DNA of 64,000 bases. It comes from an uncultured Poribacteria bacterium. GTDB taxonomy: Bacteria > Poribacteria > WGA-4E > PCPOR2b. Positions 35,848 through 42,657 of this stretch are shown piece after piece. The stretch's first letter is position 1, and each line of letters begins with the position of its first letter. The DNA lies in NCBI GenBank assembly GCA_958296125.1, contig OY282444.1, forward strand, positions 1,917,940 through 1,981,939, read 5' to 3'. The notes beneath the pieces are model-generated. The model made no database searches. It saw only the letters and a list, made by a program, of their open reading frames with translations, and was not told where the DNA came from. Position numbers and translations under genes: made by a program.

Positions 35848-36699
35848 TCAAGATTGTTTGAGATAGGATTGGACGATTTCTCGCTCGATAGTCAACCCCT
35901 CCCACTCATCGTCGCCGGGCCCATCGTAGATAAGCGTATGCGGTCCAGAGAAACCGGCATCCTGCGTCAGATCCAGGCACCGGACATAATCATCGGTGTC
36001 CATTTCACCGGGTGCCGGAAAATGAGCTTTGGTGTGGCAAGACTCCGCCCGTGGTGCGATTGCCTCGAAATCCGCGTACTTGGTTTCGCCCTCCCAGTTA
36101 CCAAAATCGAGGCAGAACCCAACCTCTCCGTCTAAACGGTCAAGCAGCGTCAATACGTTTTCTGGGGTTGAGAGGACGGCGAACCAATTCTCTGTCATCA
36201 AGCGGACACCGTTTGCCTCCGCCCGCTCTGCCAATTTTTGTAGTCCATTGCGGCTCATCTCCAACGCTTCTGCGGAGGGGGACGCTTTTCCAGCAATCGC
36301 GCGAGCACAAGTGGCACCTAGCAGCCCTGCAGTCTCAATCCACTCCCCCATCCAGCCGAGATCCCGATCTGCATATTCGGGATGTGTAATATCGCCGTGA
36401 TCGATCAATACGGAGAACAATTCGACATTTGCCGCCTCCAATGCAGCGCGGAGTTCATTCAGATACCCCTTGTCCAGACTCGGTATATGGAAGTGGCAGA
36501 GCTCTAGGGTGTTGATGCCAAATTTGGCGATGCGGGCGGGTACTTCCAGAAGCGAGAGCTCACTCCTACCATGCGTCGCGACAGGAATTTGCTTTCCATC
36601 TTCAGGTCCATAAAAGTCGGGACGGCCGAGTTGACGGTGCAGGCTCCAGGTCGAGACGGATAGTCGAGGACCTTGATTGGTCACGTTAGTCTTTGTCAT
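35848..36699 (-). CDS. Sugar phosphate isomerase/epimerase (AP endonuclease 2 TIM barrel)
   Basis: A 283-residue TIM-barrel protein. SVSTWSLHR opens the barrel, ELCHFHIPSLDKGYLNELRAALEAANVELFSVLID is strand 2-3, and LMTENWF and FCLDFGNW hold metal ligands, followed by CHTKAHFPAPGE. These are features of xylose-isomerase-like epimerases acting on sugars or inositol-derived ketoses. It starts at ATG 36699 and is followed by the shorter isomerase. Confidence 0.85.
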   Translation of the reverse strand: MTKTNVTNQGPRLSVSTWSLHRQLGRPDFYGPEDGKQIPVATHGRSELSLLEVPARIAKFGINTLELCHFHIPSLDKGYLNELRAALEAANVELFSVLIDHGDITHPEYADRDLGWMGEWIETAGLLGATCARAIAGKASPSAEALEMSRNGLQKLAERAEANGVRLMTENWFAVLSTPENVLTLLDRLDGEVGFCLDFGNWEGETKYADFEAIAPRAESCHTKAHFPAPGEMDTDDYVRCLDLTQDAGFSGPHTLIYDGPGDDEWEGLTIEREIVQSYLKQS

Positions 36700-36741
36700 G
36701 GGCGTTTCATCTCTCCTAGGGAAAATCAGTCAAACGGTTTT

Positions 36742-37419
36742 TCAGTCAGTTTTGTAAAACAGTGTGACATTTTTTCGCGGATACTCTACTCTCCACGCGT
36801 ACTGGGCTGCAATCCACGCCATCGTTTCTTGTTTGTAGAAGCAGACATGCGTGGGCTCACGATGATACCACCAGTTGGCAAAATCCTCATCCGATTCCAG
36901 TATTTCCGTCATGACCCCCAACCACCCGCCGCGTCGGAGCAGTTGGTCAAACCGATGAAATTCTTTCGCAGGATGATAGAAATGCTCGACAGTTTCAGTG
37001 CAGGTGATAAAGTCGTATGTGTGCTCAAGCGGGCCGGTATCCGGTGCAAAATAGGGATCGTAAATCTCCATGAGAAACCCCGCCTCCTCAAGCATCACTG
37101 AAAGCGTGGGCCCCGGACCTGAACCCAAGTCAAGTCCCTTCGCCCCCGGCTGCAGTTTGAGTATCAGATGGTCGGTCAGGCGGCTGAGAAACTTCCGATA
37201 GCGGTAATCTTCAGGGTTGTTTTCGTGTAACAGATACCGGGCAAGTTCATCTTCTGGAGACAGATAGGATTTTGACGAAAGGAACGTCAGGTGGCATACG
37301 TCACAACGCCAGTAGGTCTTAAAATCAACGGTAGCAAGTTGTCGAATCGGATCAGAACCGCACAGGGGACAAGCTCCCAGAGCTACGGGTTCAAGTTCGC
37401 AAGCTGCATTTTTATCCAC
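36742..37419 (-). CDS. SAM-dependent methyltransferase with N-terminal zinc ribbon
   Basis: A 225-residue protein. Residues 17-42 hold a zinc ribbon (Cys17, Cys20, Cys39, Cys42), and the Rossmann motif GLDLGSGPGPTLSVMLEE follows at about 95-112. Then FITCTETVEHFYHPAKEFHR resembles methyltransferases of the Methyltransf_11/23 type. It begins with GTG at 37419, overlapping the end of the hydrolase gene by 37 bases, so translation is probably coupled. Substrate unknown; zinc-ribbon methyltransferases of this shape occur near lipid and polysaccharide genes. Confidence 0.82.
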   Translation of the reverse strand: MDKNAACELEPVALGACPLCGSDPIRQLATVDFKTYWRCDVCHLTFLSSKSYLSPEDELARYLLHENNPEDYRYRKFLSRLTDHLILKLQPGAKGLDLGSGPGPTLSVMLEEAGFLMEIYDPYFAPDTGPLEHTYDFITCTETVEHFYHPAKEFHRFDQLLRRGGWLGVMTEILESDEDFANWWYHREPTHVCFYKQETMAWIAAQYAWRVEYPRKNVTLFYKTD

Positions 37420-38147
37420 GCAATCACCTTCTCGATCATCACAGGCGTATGCTCGTCACTGAAAACATGGTTTGCGCCTTCAAGGGTGATGAGTTGTGCT
37501 TGCTCGTTGGCTTTGGTTAAAATATCGTGAGAATCCTCAATTGGCACAACATCATCTTCGTCGCCGTGCACCAAGAGCCAAGGGACCGTGATCTGCGGAG
37601 AACAATCTACCACCGTATTAATTTGGATCAGGTCATCCATATAGGCTTGCGAAAGTGGACAATCCGGTTCATCCCACATAAAGCCTTCATCGGGGGTGAC
37701 ATCGCCAAATTCGCGTTGTGCGAAGGCTTTGGTGTGGGTCATTCCAGCGAGAGAAACCAACAGTTGGATGCGACGGTCCTCGCTAGCACGTAGCACGCCG
37801 ACAGCCCCACCCATGCTGTGCCCCACGTAGCAAATTGTATAGCTTGCCAGAACGTTTAACACAGTGCCAAGATCATCTACCTCCTTGGAGATGGTTGAAT
37901 CGGTAAAATTGCCTTCCGACCCACCGTTACCAGAGAAGGAGAACCGCAAAGCTGGAATACCCGCCGCAGCCAATCCTTCCCCCAACGCCACGATAAAAGG
38001 GCGATCTTTGTTTCCGGTAACTCCATGTCCGAGGAGGACGATGTTTTTGGACTCCCTTTCGCCCTCGTGAAAGGTATAGTCAAGTCGTTCACCGTATGTA
38101 TTTTTGATTTCGCCAAACATAATTAGGTGTTTCCCCACAAATTTCAT
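37383..38147 (-). CDS. Alpha/beta hydrolase
   Basis: Serine hydrolase of 254 residues with nucleophile motif GHSMGG, acid HGDEDDVVP and catalytic histidine in GANHVF. LLGHGVTGNKDRPF is the oxyanion-loop region. It looks like a feruloyl-esterase or dienelactone-type cytosolic hydrolase; substrate unknown. Its ATG at 38147 overlaps the proS stop in an ATGA junction, indicating coupled translation. A later start at 38120 has GGGGAAA upstream and is the alternative. Confidence 0.85.
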   Translation of the reverse strand: MKFVGKHLIMFGEIKNTYGERLDYTFHEGERESKNIVLLGHGVTGNKDRPFIVALGEGLAAAGIPALRFSFSGNGGSEGNFTDSTISKEVDDLGTVLNVLASYTICYVGHSMGGAVGVLRASEDRRIQLLVSLAGMTHTKAFAQREFGDVTPDEGFMWDEPDCPLSQAYMDDLIQINTVVDCSPQITVPWLLVHGDEDDVVPIEDSHDILTKANEQAQLITLEGANHVFSDEHTPVMIEKVIAWIKMQLANLNP

Positions 38148-39832
38148 GAAAGATAAAGCTGCAGATCTAATTCATCTAGCTTCACCAGATTCTTTTCCCC
38201 CTCGGTGCGCCGCTTGACCTCCACCGAATCGGTTTCTAGGGTGCGTTGGCTGATTGTGAGCCGCAAAGGCATCCCCAACAGATCCGCCTCCTTAAACTTA
38301 ACGCCCGGGCTCTCTTGACGGTCATCGTAGAGGACTTCATACCCCTGTGCACGAAGTTCCGCATAGAGCGACTCAGCCCGTTGACGCACCTCATCCCCCT
38401 TGCCGATGTGCATTAGATGAACTTGATACGGCGCAACGGCAGGGGGCCAAATGATACCGTCCTTGTCATGGTTCACCTCGACAATGCTGGCAAGCAAGCG
38501 TCCGAGTCCGATGCCGTAACAACCCATGAAAAGCAGCTGCGGTCGCCCTTTCTGACTGAGGTAGGTCGCATTCATCGCTTCACTGTATTTTGTGCTGAGC
38601 TTAAAGATGTTGCCGACTTCAATTCCGTGTTTCTCCGTCAACGTTCCTCCACAGTGAATACAGGTCATTCCGCTTGGTGCCATCGAAATATCGGTGACGA
38701 TATCCGCCTTAAAATCCCGCGGAAAGTTCATATTTTTCAGATGGTATCCCGGTTTATTGGCACCGGCGACCAGATTCGTGGTGGATGCCACTGAATCATC
38801 CACAACCACTGTGATGCCTTTCACGTCAATCGGTGAGGCATAGCCAGCTACCAAACCGTATCTTTGCAGCTCCTCATCAGTTGAGAACCAGAGATCGGTC
38901 GCCCCCACAGCCTTTTTGAGTTTTGTTTCGTTTACCTCAATATCGCCACGGATTGCAGCGAAAATAAGATTTTCGTCGGTCGAATAGAATACCGCTTTAA
39001 GCGTTTGTTCTTTTTCAACACCGAGGTAATTCGCAACATCGTCGATTGTCCTTTGACTCGGTGTCTCAAGTTCCTCGATTGCTTTGGGCGCACCATTATC
39101 AACCTGCGATTTCTGCATCACAGCAACTTCCGCATTTGCCCGATAATCACAGTTGTTGCAAAAGATAATTTTATCCTCGCCAGAATCCGCAATCAGCATG
39201 AACTCATGCGCCTCCGTCCCCCCAATTATTCCAGGATCGGATTCTACCGCGACGACATCAATGCCTGACCGATGAAAAATGTTGAGATATGTCTGATGAA
39301 CTTGTGCATAGTATCTATCCAGATCGGCTGCATCAGCGTGGAAACTATAGGCATCTTTCATGGCAAATTCACGGACGCGAATTAAGCCAGCGCGTGGACG
39401 CGGTTCATCACGAAACTTCAGCTTAATCTGATAGAGCATCAGCGGGAGCTGCCGATACGAGTTGGTTTGATTCCTGACGAGGTCAGTAACCGCCTCCTCA
39501 TGCGTCATCGCAAGCACTAGTTTTCGCCCAAATCGATCTTCAAAGCCGGCTAACTCTTTACCCACAAGCAGCTCCCACCGTCCGGTTTCTTGCCATAACC
39601 CCGCAGGCTGAACAAGCGGCATATCAATTTCTTGGCCCCCGATGGCATCCATCTCTTCACGGATAATGTTTTCAATCTTGCGTAAGGCACGTTGAGCGAG
39701 TGGCAGGTAGCTATACATACCTACTACAAGTCGCCGAATCATGCCAGCTTGTAGGAGCAGTTGATGGCTGGGGATTTCCGCCTCTGATGGAATTTCTCTG
39801 AGTGTTCGACCAAATAGTTGAGACCTTCGCAT
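38144..39832 (-). CDS. proS: Prolyl-tRNA synthetase
   Basis: Class II synthetase of 562 residues, the long bacterial form with an editing insertion. Class II motifs are seen in the first third: motif 1 near PLAQRALRKIENIIREEMDAIGGQEIDMP, motif 2 KLKFRDEPRPRAGLIRVREFAMKDAYSFH. The YbaK-like editing domain is about 225-400 (KAVFYSTDENLIFAAIRGD). Motif 3 is LLFMGCYGIGLGRLLASIVE, and the anticodon-binding domain ends it. A CIHCGG pair hints at a Cys-x2-Cys metal site in the insert. The hydrolase and methyltransferase follow in overlapping fashion. Confidence 0.96.
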   Translation of the reverse strand: MRRSQLFGRTLREIPSEAEIPSHQLLLQAGMIRRLVVGMYSYLPLAQRALRKIENIIREEMDAIGGQEIDMPLVQPAGLWQETGRWELLVGKELAGFEDRFGRKLVLAMTHEEAVTDLVRNQTNSYRQLPLMLYQIKLKFRDEPRPRAGLIRVREFAMKDAYSFHADAADLDRYYAQVHQTYLNIFHRSGIDVVAVESDPGIIGGTEAHEFMLIADSGEDKIIFCNNCDYRANAEVAVMQKSQVDNGAPKAIEELETPSQRTIDDVANYLGVEKEQTLKAVFYSTDENLIFAAIRGDIEVNETKLKKAVGATDLWFSTDEELQRYGLVAGYASPIDVKGITVVVDDSVASTTNLVAGANKPGYHLKNMNFPRDFKADIVTDISMAPSGMTCIHCGGTLTEKHGIEVGNIFKLSTKYSEAMNATYLSQKGRPQLLFMGCYGIGLGRLLASIVEVNHDKDGIIWPPAVAPYQVHLMHIGKGDEVRQRAESLYAELRAQGYEVLYDDRQESPGVKFKEADLLGMPLRLTISQRTLETDSVEVKRRTEGEKNLVKLDELDLQLYLS

Positions 39833-39898
39833 CGCCGTACCCCTTTTCCAGAGCGCAATGGCTGATCGTTCAGGATCTAAATTGCTAAACTTGTGAAC

Positions 39899-40957
39899 TT
39901 AATTGGCGACCGATTCTGCAATCATGTCCCCGATTTCTGTCGTTGTATACCCCATCTGTCCGGCAGCGAGTGCCTTGATTTTTCCACTGGCAAGCAGGTC
40001 ACTGACCGCTCCGTCAACTAAAGCTGCGCCTTCCGTTTCACCAAGATGATCGAGCATCATACCAGCGGCACTAATCGCTGCGATCGGGTTAATCTGGTTT
40101 TTCCCGGTATATCGCGGCGCGGAGCCGTGAATCGGTTCAAACATAGCAACGCTCTCAGGATTGAGGTTCCCTGACGCAGCAATCCCCATGCCGCCTTGGA
40201 TCATCGCCCCGAGGTCTGTGATAATGTCCCCGAACATGTTGCAGGTCACAATAACATCAAACCATTCGGGGTTTTTAACCATCCACATCGTTGTTGCGTC
40301 GACAAAGGCGCGGTCTGTTTCGATGTCGGTATATTCAGCACTCACTTCATCGAAAACGCGTCGCCAGAGATCATGTGCATACGTCAGCACATTCGCCTTA
40401 TCGCACAACGTCAACTGCTTCGCTTTATTCCGCTTCCGAGTCAGTTCAAAGGCGTAGCGGACGCAGCGTTCCACCCCTTTGCGCGTATTGATCATCTCCT
40501 GGATGGCAACTTCATCAGCTGTTCCATACTTCAAGAATCCACCAATTCCCGCGTATAAGCCTTCCGTGTTCTCCCGAACAATGATAAAATCAATCTCTTC
40601 AGGTCCTTTGTCTTTGATAGGTGTCCAGACACCGGGGTAGAGCTTGACGGGGCGAAGGTTGATATAAAGATCCAATTCAAACCGGGTCCGCAATAAGATT
40701 CCTTTTTCCAAGATACCCGGGGTCACATCGGGATGACCAATGGCACCCAAAAAAATTGCGTCCATCTGCCGAAATTCATCGAGCGCACTGTTCGGCAAAA
40801 TTTCCCCAGTTCCGAGGTAGCGCTCGCCGCCGAAGTCGTATTCAACGGTTTCATATTTGAAGCCTGTTTTGTCCGCAGCAGCCCCGAAGACCTTCATCGC
40901 TTCAGTTGTCACTTCGGGGCCAATCCCATCGCCGGGGATGAGGGCAATTTTATACAT
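39899..40957 (-). CDS. Isocitrate/isopropylmalate dehydrogenase family enzyme (LeuB-like)
   Basis: NAD-dependent beta-decarboxylating dehydrogenase of 352 residues. It opens YKIALIPGDGIGPEVT. Substrate-binding arginines are in LLRTRFELDLYINLRPVKLYPG, with IIVRENTEGLYAG, then VTCNMFGDIITDLGAMIQGGMGIAASGNLNP and the NAD loop HGSAPRYTGKNQINP. The pattern fits 3-isopropylmalate dehydrogenase but also tartrate or D-malate dehydrogenases, and no leuA, leuC or leuD is nearby. In this sugar-acid neighbourhood the malate/tartrate role is worth keeping open. ATG 40957 follows AGGAAC. Confidence 0.88.
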   Translation of the reverse strand: MYKIALIPGDGIGPEVTTEAMKVFGAAADKTGFKYETVEYDFGGERYLGTGEILPNSALDEFRQMDAIFLGAIGHPDVTPGILEKGILLRTRFELDLYINLRPVKLYPGVWTPIKDKGPEEIDFIIVRENTEGLYAGIGGFLKYGTADEVAIQEMINTRKGVERCVRYAFELTRKRNKAKQLTLCDKANVLTYAHDLWRRVFDEVSAEYTDIETDRAFVDATTMWMVKNPEWFDVIVTCNMFGDIITDLGAMIQGGMGIAASGNLNPESVAMFEPIHGSAPRYTGKNQINPIAAISAAGMMLDHLGETEGAALVDGAVSDLLASGKIKALAAGQMGYTTTEIGDMIAESVAN

Positions 40958-41364
40958 CAAGTTCCTCCAGAAATTGTGGTTGAACTAAAAGTTGTTTTGA
41001 ATCTTCCGACTGAGACTTTCGCCAGTAGTTTCCCCAGAACTGAATGTTGTTACTCTCAGGATCCGAAATATCAAAACATGCTAATCCGTCCTCTAAATTT
41101 TTTTAACGGTCTTATTTGAAAGGGTTCAACCGCTTAGAAACACAGCTATATTTTAACACGCTTTTGTGCAGACTGACAATCTTTTTCTAGTGATGTCCAG
41201 TCTATAATGGAGGAACTGTGCTACAATAACTCAAGCTGCGAGTTGATAAACCAAGCGTCAGAAACTAACGCAAGAGTCGGGGATTGGAATTCCCTAATCC
41301 GCGGAAAAGACTCTCAAAGCCGTGTGGGTCGCTCATTCCATCCCTTTCCCCAGAACTCATAGCA
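40958..41364. other. Intergenic region between LeuB-like and enolase-superfamily genes
   Basis: About 400 bases with no supported gene. It holds a diverged copy of the dispersed repeat (AACTCAAGCTGCGA, 41228-41241). A TATAAT at 41213-41218 lacks a good -35 box. Otherwise I see nothing distinctive. Confidence 0.5.
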
Positions 41365-42513
41365 TCACTCATAGACAATCGTATCGACGCGGTGGGCATT
41401 AATATAGTCCCAATCCAATTCCACACCAAGCCCAGGGCCCTGGGGCACCGAGACATGCCCATTGGTGTCAATGTTCTCCAGTTCATCCGTAAATTCGGGC
41501 GGATGGATAGGCGGTTTTGTGTTACTGATTAGCGGGTGCAGCAGCCCCAGTTCATAGTAATTGGTGTTACGGATAGCGGCGATGCAGTGACGGTGAGGTA
41601 TACTTCCACCGTGGAACTCTACATCCAAGCCGAAACCTTCAGCAGCGCGTGCCACCTTCATCGCGCCGGTGATACCCCCGTCCTCATAAGTGCCGGTTCG
41701 CACAAAATCCGTGCCCCCGTTGACGATAAAATCAACATGCTGCTCTAACCCAAAGATGTGTTCCGTCTGCAAGAGCGGTGTCTTAATCAGTTCCCGTAGT
41801 TTCCGGTGCCCAAAGACTGATACCCCGCCGTCCTTGTACGCATCCTCCAGCCAGAAGAAATTCTCAGCGTCGCACGCTCTACCCACCTTGAGTGCGTCCG
41901 CCCACGTTTCTAGCTCGCAGGCAGGATCGACCATCAAATCCATCCGATCCCCCACACGCTGCCCGACCGCGTGAATATTTGCCACTTCCCGCTCAATGGG
42001 GGCGTTCCCCCAGCCGTGAATTTTAAAGGCAGGATACCCCAACTCGGCGCACTGTTGGGCAAAATCCGCAAAGGCTTCGGGTGTGCTCAGTCCACCGTTT
42101 TCATCGCCGTGGTAGGTGCTCGCATAAGCCGGGATAGTTTTTCTCCACCCGCCAAGCAGTTGGTGGATTGGTGCGCCGTATACCTTTCCCGCAAAATCCC
42201 ACAACGCAACATCAAGTCCACTGATGGCAGTGAGGCCGGTATGGCGTAACCCCCGCTTGAGGTCGTTGTATATCTTTTCACGCTCGAAGGGATTCTTTCC
42301 TAGCACGTAGTGGGCGACATTTGCGGACATCTGCCGCCCTGTGGATTCACCGATTACCCCGGTATCGGTATGAATCCGTAAAATTGACGACTGCATCTTG
42401 TGGACATTGCCCTTCTCGTAGACGAGGTTGAAGCCGTTGTAATCGGTGCCCATGTTTTGAATCTCATGTTCAAAAATCACGGTTTCAATTTTGGTAATTT
42501 TTGGATTTGTCAT
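41365..42513 (-). CDS. Mandelate racemase/muconate lactonizing enzyme family protein (enolase superfamily)
   Basis: Enolase-superfamily protein of 382 residues. The capping domain covers about 1-125 and the barrel follows. Metal ligands fit Asp196 (VDPACE), Glu223 (WLEDA) and Glu251 (QTEH). The usual Lys-x-Lys general base reads Lys164-Ile-His166, and His301 (FHGGSIP) may act on the other face. This resembles acid-sugar dehydratases. AAAGGAG precedes ATG 42513. It sits downstream of the hsd operon and upstream of the LeuB-like gene on the same strand. Substrate unknown. Confidence 0.86.
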   Translation of the reverse strand: MTNPKITKIETVIFEHEIQNMGTDYNGFNLVYEKGNVHKMQSSILRIHTDTGVIGESTGRQMSANVAHYVLGKNPFEREKIYNDLKRGLRHTGLTAISGLDVALWDFAGKVYGAPIHQLLGGWRKTIPAYASTYHGDENGGLSTPEAFADFAQQCAELGYPAFKIHGWGNAPIEREVANIHAVGQRVGDRMDLMVDPACELETWADALKVGRACDAENFFWLEDAYKDGGVSVFGHRKLRELIKTPLLQTEHIFGLEQHVDFIVNGGTDFVRTGTYEDGGITGAMKVARAAEGFGLDVEFHGGSIPHRHCIAAIRNTNYYELGLLHPLISNTKPPIHPPEFTDELENIDTNGHVSVPQGPGLGVELDWDYINAHRVDTIVYE

Positions 42514-42640
42514 TGGATTAGCTCCTTTTTTCGCGGATAAAAATAGAAAATTGAGAGATGTTTGAAAGTTTCAGAGTTTTCAGAGTAAATACCAGAATTT
42601 GATAGAGACAAAAAAGGGTGAGAATTCAGGTCCCCGTCGT

Positions 42641-42657
42641 CCCCTTTAGGAAAGGGG
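42641..42657 (-). terminator. Hairpin across the hsdR stop codon
   Basis: Perfect 7-base arms CCCCTTT and AAAGGGG with a 3-base loop include the hsdR stop codon. A T-rich stretch follows some 25 bases further on the minus strand. It may end the hsd operon or be a small repeat that supplies the last codons of hsdR. Confidence 0.4.
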
